64,000 bases of DNA, taken from NCBI GenBank assembly GCA_964385175.1, contig CAYLNL010000007.1, positions 118,019-182,018 on the forward strand, written 5' to 3'. Below, piece by piece: positions 1-8,461 of this stretch. Position 1 is the stretch's first letter. Each line of letters opens with the position of its first letter. The DNA comes from CAYLNL01 sp964385175. GTDB taxonomy: Bacteria > Bacteroidota > Bacteroidia > Flavobacteriales > Flavobacteriaceae. Made by a program: the position numbers and the translations under genes. The notes beneath the pieces were generated by a model. The model worked only from the letters and a program-made list of their open reading frames with translations. It did no database searches and had not been told where the DNA came from.

Positions 1-11
1 ATTTAACATCT

Positions 12-19
12 TACCTTTG
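12..19 (+). promoter_or_regulatory. Promoter -7 element of the OmpA gene
   Basis: TACCTTTG matches the Bacteroidota -7 consensus TAnnTTTG exactly and lies 33 nt before the ATG. The -33 element would fall outside the window. Confidence 0.6.
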
Positions 20-52
20 TCCTTTGATTAACATTAAAATTAAAAGTTGAAC

Positions 53-1456
53 ATGAAACATTTCAGCAAATTCCTGGTTGCTCTGTTACTTTTTGTAGGG
101 CTTAGCAACACGCACGCACAAGACCAAAACAATAGATGGCTATTGAGTTTTGGAGTAAATGCCGTTGACGTTTTTCCTACAAATGCCGGCACTTCATACG
201 GTAATACCTATTTAGGGCTAAACTCGTATGCCGGTGGTTGGTTTAGTGAATATTTCAACGTAGGCGATCATTGGAATATCATACCTTCCGTATCTGTCAT
301 CTCAGCATCTCGGTATGTAGGAGATGGATTTTCCGTGGGCGCTAGAGGTAGTTTGAACAAAATTGAAAATTTTGCCGATTTTAGGGCAGATGACTTAGCC
401 TACTACAGTATTGACGGTCTTATTAAATACAATTTGAATGAATTCCTCAAGTTAGGAGAAACGTTCGACCCATTTATAGAAGTTGGTGGTGGTTACACCT
501 GGTTTGATGACATTGGCGCAGGAACCCTCAATGGCGGACTGGGCTTCAACGTTTGGTTTACCGAAAGTATTGGTCTCACCGTTCAGTCAACCTATAAACA
601 TGCCTTTGAAGAATATGGCCAGCCACATTTTCAACACAGCGCAGGTATTGCCGTTAAATTTGGCGGTAAAGATACCGATGGCGATAAAATCTATGATAAA
701 GATGATGAATGCCCTGAAACTCCGGGTCTTATAGAATTTAAAGGATGTCCCGATACAGATGGAGACGGTATAGAGGATCGTAAAGACGACTGTCCGAATG
801 AAGCTGGTCCAGCTGAGTTCAATGGCTGTCCTGACTCTGATGGAGATGGTATTCGTGATAAAGACGATGCTTGTCCTACAGTTGCCGGGTTAAAAGAATT
901 CAATGGTTGCCCTGATTCTGATGGAGATGGCATCACAGACGCTCAGGATGACTGTCCTAACGAAGCAGGCCCTGCCGAAAACAAAGGCTGCCCATGGCCC
1001 GATACAGATGGCGACACCGTTCTTGATAAAGACGACCAGTGTCCTACCATCCCAGGTTCAGTAGCTAACTACGGATGTCCTGAAGTAACAATAGAAGTTC
1101 AAAAACGTCTTAACGACTATGCTAAAACCATCTTGTTCGATAGCGGTAAAGCTACCTTTAAACAAGAATCGTATGTAGTACTTCAATCTATCGTTGCTAT
1201 CCTCAAAGAATATCCTAACTCTAAGTTTGTGATAGAAGGACATACCGATAGCGATGGTACCGATCTTAACAATCAGCGACTTTCTGACTCCCGAGCTAAT
1301 GCGGTGAAAGTATATCTCACAGAAAATGGTATCGACCAGTTCAGGTTGTCCTCTATAGGATATGGAGAAAGCAGACCTCTTGTTCCCAATACGTCTAAGC
1401 GAAATAAAGCTATGAACAGAAGAGTGGAAATTAACTTAGTGAAAGAGAACAAATAA
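53..1456 (+). CDS. OmpA family outer-membrane protein with thrombospondin type-3 repeats
   Basis: Probably anchors the outer membrane to peptidoglycan. The ATG at 53 is preferred over a TTG six bases upstream because it begins a clean signal peptide (MKHFSKFLVALLLFVGL, cleavage near THAQ). The N-terminal ~200 residues look like an eight-stranded barrel. Five acidic calcium-binding TSP3 repeats of the form D-x-D-G-D follow at about residues 206-345, each ending in a G-C-P unit. The C-terminal OmpA domain starts near residue 350 and contains ILFDSGKATF and the peptidoglycan-binding segment EGHTDSDG followed by NxxLSxxRAxAV. Length 467 aa is typical for Bacteroidota OmpA/P60-like proteins. It has its own promoter and terminator, so it is probably monocistronic. 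Family assignment is firm; the exact paralogue is not. Confidence 0.93.
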   Translation: MKHFSKFLVALLLFVGLSNTHAQDQNNRWLLSFGVNAVDVFPTNAGTSYGNTYLGLNSYAGGWFSEYFNVGDHWNIIPSVSVISASRYVGDGFSVGARGSLNKIENFADFRADDLAYYSIDGLIKYNLNEFLKLGETFDPFIEVGGGYTWFDDIGAGTLNGGLGFNVWFTESIGLTVQSTYKHAFEEYGQPHFQHSAGIAVKFGGKDTDGDKIYDKDDECPETPGLIEFKGCPDTDGDGIEDRKDDCPNEAGPAEFNGCPDSDGDGIRDKDDACPTVAGLKEFNGCPDSDGDGITDAQDDCPNEAGPAENKGCPWPDTDGDTVLDKDDQCPTIPGSVANYGCPEVTIEVQKRLNDYAKTILFDSGKATFKQESYVVLQSIVAILKEYPNSKFVIEGHTDSDGTDLNNQRLSDSRANAVKVYLTENGIDQFRLSSIGYGESRPLVPNTSKRNKAMNRRVEINLVKENK

Positions 1457-1481
1457 GATTTGCAAATCTTTCTAACTTACC

Positions 1482-1512
1482 AAAACTGCCCGGCTTGCCG
1501 GGCAGTTTTTTT
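1482..1512 (+). terminator. Intrinsic terminator of the OmpA gene
   Basis: Perfect 12-bp stem AAAACTGCCCGG / CCGGGCAGTTTT around a CTTG loop, followed by a T run. A separate perfect 16-nt palindrome (AAGATTTGCAAATCTT, 1455-1470) overlaps the stop codon just upstream. Confidence 0.93.
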
Positions 1513-1992
1513 AGCGCTTTGTTCAATCATAAAACCCATTCCTCAATTACCTATAAACTATACACGTAGAGGCAAGAAGCGCCGTAGTATCAATTTACTT
1601 TTTTAAACCCTATGATAGGTAAAACCCATGCTTATTTTTTATGTAATTTAATAGTAAATTATCCAGATACCAACCTATACCTATCAGCATGTAACTCGTT
1701 TAGCAACTCACAATAAATATTGTTTAGGGAGATTATTCTTCCAGGTTCACTTCAAAAATAGAGAGATGATTTTCTGTAAACCTCAACTCCTTTAGATTAT
1801 ATCAACACTGCAACCTTGGTGGTAATACCGGTTCCTGTAAAGATACAAATCTCAGTTCTTCAGAATACCGCTAAAACACACTTGGAAAATACCGTACATA
1901 TAAATATATGTACACCTTTACTAAATACAGCAGACTTTATAACCCGCTATTCTTTGAAACTAAAGATTTTTAACCTTGGATAATACTTCGGG
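1513..1992. other. Intergenic region without a gene
   Basis: About 480 bp between the OmpA terminator and the 3' end of lnt. No ORF with coding character was seen. The only structure noted is an 8-bp inverted repeat, GTACATAT-AAAT-ATATGTAC (1894-1913), downstream of lnt on the minus strand. It could be a weak terminator for lnt, but the T tract is poor. Confidence 0.5.
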
Positions 1993-3588
1993 CTAAGGGC
2001 GCTTTTTAGCCATAGCTGCAATAAAAATCACAACCGCCAGGAAACCTGCTATCCTACCAATATAATCTCCATACCTCACATAAAAAGTAAGCTCCTTATT
2101 TATAGACAGCGAACCCCCAAGAACTCCACGGCTATTATAAGCCAACGAGGTGAGCACTTCCCCTCGTTGATTGATAATCGCCGAAATGCCTGTATTAGCA
2201 CTACGCGCTATACTCCTACGCGTTTCAATAGCCCGTAAACGTGCATAGCTAAGGTGTTGCTTATGCCCTTGCGTATTGCTCCACCAGCCATCATTAGTAA
2301 TAATAGCCAGAAAATTAGCACCCTTCCTCACATACCCCGTTACAAAATCGCCATACACCGATTCGTAGCAAATAATAGGCGCCGCCTTATATACCCCATC
2401 AGCCGAACTAAACACAGTACGTTCCTTCTGGGTAATTTTGGTTGCCACTGTACCTCCCAAATCCAGCAAAATGTTGCCCAATAACGGCTCTAAGATAGAT
2501 TTAAAAGGGAAAAACTCAACCCCCACTACTAGTTTAGACTTATAATATAATTGAACAGCCTCTGTGCGGTTCAGTAAAAAAGCCGCATTATAATCATTAT
2601 ACCAAAGCGTATCATTATAACGGTTAGACTGTGCCCCTATCGCATCTCGTGCAGTAAGCCACTCTATAAACGAAATCCCCGATAAAAAATTTGCCTTCGG
2701 AAATGGTTTAAGATATTCCTCGACACGTTTTTTTATATGCGAGTTCGTAAACTGCGAAAGTGGAACATTTCGGGCAAAAACCGTTTCGGGAGCAATAATA
2801 TAATCCGTATCCCCATCTATTTTCCCATTTGCCAAAGCAAAAAGCTGGTCGGTAACCTCTCCGTTAGAAGTGTAATATTTTTCGCTGTACGGATCTATAT
2901 TAGGTTGAAGAACAACCACAGTAACCTTTTCTTTCCCTTCTTTATAAGTCGCCCAGAGCAAAAGCGAGCCGATAAGAGGAATAGCCACAGCAAGAACATT
3001 TTTGGCTATACCTATCGCCAGTTTCCGGCTGTTTTGAGAAATTTTATAGGCCTCAATAATCCTGAAAACGCCCATATTCACCAACCATACCCACAAGCTA
3101 CCCCCTAAAACCCCCGTATATTCATACCATTGAATCCAATGCGGGTACTCAGAAAAACCATTCCCCAAGTTGAGCCATGGCCAGGAAAACTCCCAATTAA
3201 GGTGAAACCATTCAAAAGCCACCCATACCACCGGTAGAAACAAAAGATGAACTTTTGCAGGCGTTTTTGCGGCCACCAGGTAATACAGCCACACTAAAAC
3301 AGCCATTAAAAAACTATTCGCCAAAACAGCGAAAAACATCCCAAAAACAGAAGCATAAACAATCCACCAGGTAGTAAGCCCATTCCAAATAAGAAAAGCT
3401 AAGTAGGCAACCCCTAATACCCGTAACCCCTTTCGTTTCTGCGACTCCTTCCGTATCTGCCTCTCAGCCATCAAAAGCGGAACAAACCCCACGAACAAAA
3501 GACCCGGGAACCCATAGGTAGGCCAGCCTAACCCCAGTAATAAACCCGATAGTACAGCCAACAAATAAGCATTCTTCATAAAACTCAA
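1993..3588 (-). CDS. lnt: Apolipoprotein N-acyltransferase
   Basis: Transfers the third acyl chain to the N-terminal cysteine of lipoproteins in the inner membrane. The first ~220 residues are a series of hydrophobic membrane segments; the rest is the periplasmic nitrilase-like domain. The catalytic triad is visible: Glu ~267 in APETVF, Lys ~352 in YYKSKLVVGVEFFPF and Cys ~407 in PIICYESVYG. The E267 position equals that of E. coli Lnt. Length 531 aa is normal. Its start overlaps the end of the upstream PorV-like gene by 4 bp (ATGA), so the two are probably co-transcribed and translationally coupled. Confidence 0.95.
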   Translation of the reverse strand: MSFMKNAYLLAVLSGLLLGLGWPTYGFPGLLFVGFVPLLMAERQIRKESQKRKGLRVLGVAYLAFLIWNGLTTWWIVYASVFGMFFAVLANSFLMAVLVWLYYLVAAKTPAKVHLLFLPVVWVAFEWFHLNWEFSWPWLNLGNGFSEYPHWIQWYEYTGVLGGSLWVWLVNMGVFRIIEAYKISQNSRKLAIGIAKNVLAVAIPLIGSLLLWATYKEGKEKVTVVVLQPNIDPYSEKYYTSNGEVTDQLFALANGKIDGDTDYIIAPETVFARNVPLSQFTNSHIKKRVEEYLKPFPKANFLSGISFIEWLTARDAIGAQSNRYNDTLWYNDYNAAFLLNRTEAVQLYYKSKLVVGVEFFPFKSILEPLLGNILLDLGGTVATKITQKERTVFSSADGVYKAAPIICYESVYGDFVTGYVRKGANFLAIITNDGWWSNTQGHKQHLSYARLRAIETRRSIARSANTGISAIINQRGEVLTSLAYNSRGVLGGSLSINKELTFYVRYGDYIGRIAGFLAVVIFIAAMAKKRP

Positions 3589-4643
3589 CGGAACAATTTC
3601 CAGTCTATTTTCAGTGAAAATATATTAGAGTAGAGAGCGGCGCTCTGGTTACCTATATCAGTAAGCGCATAATCTACCTGGATACCTTTATAAACAAACC
3701 CTATGCCAATAGTAGGTTGAAAACTCAATGCCTCACTGCCGCTAAGAGTGATATTTTTCTGGAAATTCCCCACCCCGGTGCGCAAAAATACCAAATCTCC
3801 ATAACCAAACTCAAAACCTACGGCAGGAGTAGCGCTTACAAAAGAAGTAGAAATAATATCCTCCGTTTCCGCAAAACGCATAGCAACATCAACCTCAGCC
3901 AGCAAACTATATTTTTCACCAAAGGTGAATCTCCTGGAAGCCCCCAACTGTAATTGAGGAAGTGTAATTTCCACAGTTTCTGGTAACTCCTGTTCCGGCA
4001 CCTCATCACTCACCTCGTTAAAAAGCGCCTCATCTATGCGCCAGGCATTATAAGTAGTAGTAACATCCCGCAACATAAGCCCAAAATTCCAGCTATTTTT
4101 TTGATACTGCACCCCTATATCAAATCCAAAACCCCATGAATCTGCAAAATCCCCAATCACGCGGCGTATTATTTTAGCATTCACCCCATAGTTTAAATTA
4201 GGAATAGGAGATTTCCGGGAATAAGAAAAAATAAACCCATAATCTGCCGCAGAAAACAACTCAATAGCATCATAATTAATATTCCCCTCCGCATCTATAA
4301 GTTGCGTAGTATTCAAAATATCATCTACCCCAAACCGCAGCAACGAAACCCCAATGGCGCTTCGCTCGTCAATAGGCATAGCAAACCCAGCATAATCATA
4401 CTGCGCTATGTTAGCAAAATAACTGGCGTGCATAAGCCCCAGCTGGTAATCTTTTAAACCAATCAACCCCGCAGGATTCCAATAACCCGAATGCACATTT
4501 CCCGTGCTCGCCACCATCGCATTACTCATCCCAAAAGCCCCTGCATCCACCCCAATATTCATAAACTCGTTAGAATACTTGCGGCTGGTTTGAGCCGAAA
4601 CAGCCATACACCCACAAAACAACAACGAAAATAAAATTTTCAA
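3585..4643 (-). CDS. PorV/PorQ-family outer-membrane protein (type IX secretion-related, PorV2-like)
   Basis: Predicted outer-membrane beta-barrel related to the PorV shuttle of the type IX secretion system. The mature part starts with the family-typical stretch EFMNIGVDAGAFGMSNAMVA, followed by the G-x-x-x-x-WNPAGL signature. An ATG exists at 4790, but the extra 49 residues do not look like a signal peptide and would run through the divergent promoter region. A TTG at 4643 gives MKILFSLLFCGCMAVSAQ, a good signal peptide, just behind a -7-like GATATTTG (minus strand, 4667-4660). I prefer that start; a TTG at 4661 is also possible. Linked to lnt by a 4-bp overlap. Family is likely, the exact role is inferred. 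Confidence 0.75.
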   Translation of the reverse strand: MKILFSLLFCGCMAVSAQTSRKYSNEFMNIGVDAGAFGMSNAMVASTGNVHSGYWNPAGLIGLKDYQLGLMHASYFANIAQYDYAGFAMPIDERSAIGVSLLRFGVDDILNTTQLIDAEGNINYDAIELFSAADYGFIFSYSRKSPIPNLNYGVNAKIIRRVIGDFADSWGFGFDIGVQYQKNSWNFGLMLRDVTTTYNAWRIDEALFNEVSDEVPEQELPETVEITLPQLQLGASRRFTFGEKYSLLAEVDVAMRFAETEDIISTSFVSATPAVGFEFGYGDLVFLRTGVGNFQKNITLSGSEALSFQPTIGIGFVYKGIQVDYALTDIGNQSAALYSNIFSLKIDWKLFR

Positions 4644-4806
4644 AAGCGATAATTTTTGCAAATATCCGTTAATTTTTCCCTGTTCATATAAACTAAAAAA
4701 AATCGTAGTTATTGTTTCCACAACTCCAAATGAAAACACAGCCGGTAATAACATCTCCATACTATAAAAAACCGATATTTGCCACTGCAAACTACTGGCA
4801 AAATCT

Positions 4807-5637
4807 ATGGATATTTGTATAGCCTATACCTTCACCTATGCTCCCGATGAACATACCTCTGAAATTCTCATAGCCCAACTGAGCCAGTTAGGATTTGAGA
4901 GTTTCTTAGAGCGCGAAGATGGCATTTCAGCCTACATTGCCAAAAAAAAGTGGCATCCCACTATTCTAAATACCCTGAATCTGCCTCGGAACGCTTCCCA
5001 ATCCATAACCTGGCGTTACGAAGAAATAGCCCCTGTAAACTGGAATGCAGCCTGGGAAGAAAGCATTCAACCCCTTATCATTGCAGAAACCTGCACCATT
5101 CGAGCGCCCTTCCATCCGCCATCCGCCACTTCTTTAGAATTGATAATAACCCCCAAGATGAGTTTTGGCACAGGGCATCACGAAACTACGCGACTAATGA
5201 CTCAGTTTATACTCCAGGAAGAAATAAAGGGCAAAAAAGTGTTAGATATGGGCTGCGGCACCGGCATTCTGGCAATTTTAGCCTCTAAAAAAAAAGCCTC
5301 TTTTGTTGATGCGGTTGATGTAGATAGCTGGAGCTACCTAAATACACAAGAAAATATACTTCAAAATCAATGCGCAAACATATCGGTGCATCTGGCAGAC
5401 ATAGATTTCCTAAAAGGAAAAACGTATGATGTGATACTTGCAAACATTAATAAAAATACCCTTTTACAACACATTCCTGTGTACGCAAACGCCCTCGCCA
5501 AAAACGGGATATTGCTCATGAGCGGATTTTATGCCGAAGATGAAAAAGATATTACTGAGAAATGCTATATAAATAACCTAATAATAGAAAAAAAACAAGA
5601 AGATAATCGCTGGATGTGTGTAAAATATCTATCTTAG
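4807..5637 (+). CDS. prmA: Ribosomal protein L11 methyltransferase
   Basis: SAM-dependent methyltransferase that modifies ribosomal protein L11. The C-terminal half carries the PrmA signature FGTGHHETTRLM (about residues 118-129), the SAM-binding motif VLDMGCGTGILA (about 145-156) and the NxxxN-type catalytic motif DVILANINKNTLL (about 214-226). The N-terminal ~100 residues are the shorter substrate-binding domain usual in Bacteroidota. At 276 aa it is slightly shorter than the ~293 aa E. coli protein. clpS follows 18 bp downstream on the same strand, so the two probably share a transcript. The 163 bp to the divergent PorV-like gene should hold promoters for both. Confidence 0.93.
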   Translation: MDICIAYTFTYAPDEHTSEILIAQLSQLGFESFLEREDGISAYIAKKKWHPTILNTLNLPRNASQSITWRYEEIAPVNWNAAWEESIQPLIIAETCTIRAPFHPPSATSLELIITPKMSFGTGHHETTRLMTQFILQEEIKGKKVLDMGCGTGILAILASKKKASFVDAVDVDSWSYLNTQENILQNQCANISVHLADIDFLKGKTYDVILANINKNTLLQHIPVYANALAKNGILLMSGFYAEDEKDITEKCYINNLIIEKKQEDNRWMCVKYLS

Positions 5638-5655
5638 CACAACTAAAAAACAACT

Positions 5656-5931
5656 ATGAACGGTCAGGAAAAAATTTCAGAGAAACTGATAGCGGAAGAA
5701 GTTGTAACAACCCCGCGTGAAATTGTGTTGTATAATGATGATGTAAACACCTTCGACCATGTTATAGAAACCCTCATACACGTATGCGAGCATACGCCCG
5801 AGCAAGCCGAACAATGCTCCCTCATTGTACACTACAATGGCAAGTGCGTGGTGAAAACGGGGGCGTATGAAGATTTAAAACCCCGTTGCACCCTGCTTCT
5901 TGAAGCCAACCTTACAGCGGAGATTGTCTAA
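5656..5931 (+). CDS. clpS: ATP-dependent Clp protease adaptor ClpS
   Basis: Small cytosolic adaptor that delivers N-degron substrates to ClpA/ClpC-ClpP. The family core is clear: LYNDDVNTFDHVIETL (about residues 25-40) holds the D-D-x-N/H-T substrate-binding motif, and CSLIVHYNGKCVVKTG follows. Length 91 aa is typical for Bacteroidota. It lies 18 bp after prmA. A -7-like TATCTTAG (5630-5637) overlaps the end of prmA and could give it an additional promoter. Confidence 0.93.
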   Translation: MNGQEKISEKLIAEEVVTTPREIVLYNDDVNTFDHVIETLIHVCEHTPEQAEQCSLIVHYNGKCVVKTGAYEDLKPRCTLLLEANLTAEIV

Positions 5932-6088
5932 TCTTTATAGAGCCACACCATTAGCTCGCCCTACACCTACCTTTAAGCAGGTATATACTTTTTATCACTT
6001 AAAACAAGCCAATAAATAATTAAAAAACCCTCAAAAACTTTATAGCAAACCCCGATTTTATAGAAACCAGCCAGCCTATTTGCAGAAT

Positions 6089-8128
6089 ATGACCCCATCG
6101 CCAACAAACCGCTTAGCAAACCAAACCAGCCCCTACTTACTTCAACACGCCCACAACCCTGTAGATTGGTATTCCTGGGGCGATGAAGCCCTGGCGCGCG
6201 CCCGCGAAGAAAACAAACCCCTCCTCATCAGCATTGGCTATGCCGCCTGCCACTGGTGCCATGTTATGGAAAAAGAAAGTTTTGAAGACAAAGCAGTAGC
6301 AGCATCTATGAACCGCCACTTCATCAACATAAAAATAGATAGAGAAGAACGCCCCGATATTGACCTTATTTATATGGAAGCGGTGCAACTGATGACAGGA
6401 ACAGGCGGGTGGCCACTTAATGTAGTTGCCCTGCCAGATGGCAACCCCTTTTGGGGCGGAACCTATTTTAGAAAAGAAACCTGGATAGAAATTCTTCATC
6501 AACTTAGCCACCTATACAAAACCCAACCCCAGCGGGTTATTGAATACGCAAAACAACTCCAGGAAGGCATTATACAACGCCAGCTCATTGCCCCCTCACC
6601 AGCAGAAACTCCCATCAGCCTCACCGCCAGTAAACAAGCCATTCATAAATGGACTGCCTATTTTGATGAAGAATATGGCGGCGCCAACCGCAGCCCCAAA
6701 TTTATGATGCCTGTAAACCTTCACTGCCTGCTCCATTATGCAGTGCGCTACAAAGACCAGGCAATTTTAAACTACGTGCAAACCACACTTACCCGCATGG
6801 CCTATGGGGGAATTTACGATACCCTTGGGGGCGGCTTTTCCCGCTATTCCACAGACAAACGCTGGCACATTCCCCATTTTGAAAAAATGCTCTATGACAA
6901 TGCCCAATTAGTGAGCCTATACAGTGATGCCTATTGCGCCACTAAAAACAACCTGTATAAAGAAATAGCCCTTCAAACCTTAGAATTTGTGCAACGCGAA
7001 TGGCTCAGTCCCCAGGGCGGGTTTTACGCCTCCTGGGATGCAGATAGCCTCAATGCATCTGGCGAGTGGGAAGAAGGCGCTTTTTATGTGTGGCGACAGG
7101 AGGAGCTAAAAACCTTGTTGGGAATCAATTTTCCTGTCTTTGCAGATTATTATAATATTAACCCCTTTGGGCATTGGGAAGAAGGGCGCTATGTACTCAT
7201 ACAAAACCTTCCCCCGGAAACAGTAGCCGAAAAACACGGCTATTCTCCGCGAGAACTACACCAGGTGATAACTGCTTGCAAACATACCCTGCAAACAGAG
7301 CGGGCAAAACGACCCAAACCCCGTTTAGACAATAAAATCCTCACCTCGTGGAATGCACTCATGGTAAAAGCCTATGCAAATGCCTACCAGGCCTTTGGCG
7401 AAGCTAATTTTTTAAAAGCAGCCCTCCGCACCGCTACATTTATACAAACATTTCTTTATAAAGAAGACGGTGGGTTATATCGCCAACCCCCCGCTTACAC
7501 AACCCCCGTAGAGGGTTTCCTGGAAGACTACGCCACCCTCTGCGAAGCCTTTATAACCCTATATGAAGTTACAGCAGAAGAGAAATGGGTGCGAGAAGCC
7601 CAGCGACTGGTACAATATTGTTATGATTATTTTTATGATGAAGAAAGCGGCTTCTTCCATTTCACCTCCCATACTGCCAAAAAAATAGTAGCCCAGCCTA
7701 TTGAAACCGCAGATAATGTACTTCCCGCCTCCAATTCTATTCTGGCGAAAGCCTTGTGGAAACTCGCCCGCTATTTTCAAAACAACCGCTATGCTGCCAC
7801 CGCCCAACACATGCTGGAAAAAATGGCCCCCGAAGCAATGCAATACCCCTATAGCTACGCCAACTGGCTATCGCTGGCATTTTGGCTAAAGGGCGATTTT
7901 TATGAATGCGTTTTCGCCGGGAGCGATGCCAAAGAACTATTAACAGGTTTAAGAGGGTATTACCTGCCCGATGCTGTAATAGCTTTAGCCCATTCCCACT
8001 CCTCCCTTCCCTTGCTGCAAGACAAAGATTTTTCAGGCGAAAGACAAATATATATATGCAAAAACAATCGCTGCTTTTTACCAACTACCTCCATGGAAGA
8101 AGCCCTAACCTTGCTGGAGATAAATTAA
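6089..8128 (+). CDS. Thioredoxin-domain-containing protein, YyaL/DUF255 family
   Basis: Homologue of the conserved YyaL / spermatogenesis-associated protein 20 family, whose biochemical role is not established. The N-terminal domain has the family signature NRLANQTSPYLLQHAHNPVD and the thioredoxin-like ACHWCHVMEKESF with a CxxC pair (about residues 50-53). The long C-terminal part is an alpha/alpha-barrel resembling cellobiose epimerase-type glycoside enzymes, with GGIYDTLGGGFSRYS, HFEKMLYDNAQL and SWDADS as conserved blocks. The ATG at 6089 matches the family start; a TTG at 6080 is in frame but overlaps a promoter-like CTATTTGC. Length 679 aa is normal. Monocistronic. Confidence 0.9.
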   Translation: MTPSPTNRLANQTSPYLLQHAHNPVDWYSWGDEALARAREENKPLLISIGYAACHWCHVMEKESFEDKAVAASMNRHFINIKIDREERPDIDLIYMEAVQLMTGTGGWPLNVVALPDGNPFWGGTYFRKETWIEILHQLSHLYKTQPQRVIEYAKQLQEGIIQRQLIAPSPAETPISLTASKQAIHKWTAYFDEEYGGANRSPKFMMPVNLHCLLHYAVRYKDQAILNYVQTTLTRMAYGGIYDTLGGGFSRYSTDKRWHIPHFEKMLYDNAQLVSLYSDAYCATKNNLYKEIALQTLEFVQREWLSPQGGFYASWDADSLNASGEWEEGAFYVWRQEELKTLLGINFPVFADYYNINPFGHWEEGRYVLIQNLPPETVAEKHGYSPRELHQVITACKHTLQTERAKRPKPRLDNKILTSWNALMVKAYANAYQAFGEANFLKAALRTATFIQTFLYKEDGGLYRQPPAYTTPVEGFLEDYATLCEAFITLYEVTAEEKWVREAQRLVQYCYDYFYDEESGFFHFTSHTAKKIVAQPIETADNVLPASNSILAKALWKLARYFQNNRYAATAQHMLEKMAPEAMQYPYSYANWLSLAFWLKGDFYECVFAGSDAKELLTGLRGYYLPDAVIALAHSHSSLPLLQDKDFSGERQIYICKNNRCFLPTTSMEEALTLLEIN

Positions 8129-8257
8129 ATAACCCTCCCCTGAGCGTTACCATACTAAACAGTACCCTCCTTTTTGCATAACTCTTTAAATATGCTCGCT
8201 CTCGCTACATAAACCATTCCCTAAAAGTTTTAGAAACTATGCACCTCTTCCGCGCCC

Positions 8258-8288
8258 GCATACGAGCGCACACCTTGCGCCTGTATGC
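8258..8288. repeat. GC-rich inverted repeat
   Basis: GCATAC-GA-GCGCA-CACCT-TGCGC-CT-GTATGC: two paired arms (6 + 5 bp) with a 2-nt internal loop and a 5-nt apical loop. No T tract follows, so it is not an ordinary terminator. It stands out against the AT-rich surroundings. Confidence 0.6.
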
Positions 8289-8430
8289 GCAAGCGTTCCT
8301 TTAGTTAAAAACTGGCTATCTTACTTTATTGAAAAACCCATTCAAGTTAAACTTATAGGCAGAAAAGTTAATCAATTCATAAATTTTTTTTAAAATTATG
8401 CCACTCATTTCTTCATACTAAAATAAATAC

Positions 8431-8438
8431 TACCTTAG
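8431..8438 (+). promoter_or_regulatory. Promoter -7 element of the S9 peptidase gene
   Basis: TACCTTAG, one mismatch from TAnnTTTG, 23 nt before the ATG. Confidence 0.45.
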
Positions 8439-8461
8439 CACGCCATTCTAATTATTTCACC

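Larger units (their letters stand above)
8129..8461. other. Intergenic region with a GC-rich hairpin
   Basis: 333 bp with no gene. It holds a GC-rich hairpin (8258-8288) and the promoter of the downstream S9 peptidase near its end; otherwise it is AT-rich and featureless. Confidence 0.5.

Noticed and set aside
691..936. Minus-strand ORF opposite the OmpA TSP3 repeats
   Set aside because: Shadow of the DxDGD repeat on the other strand; the sense gene is unambiguous.
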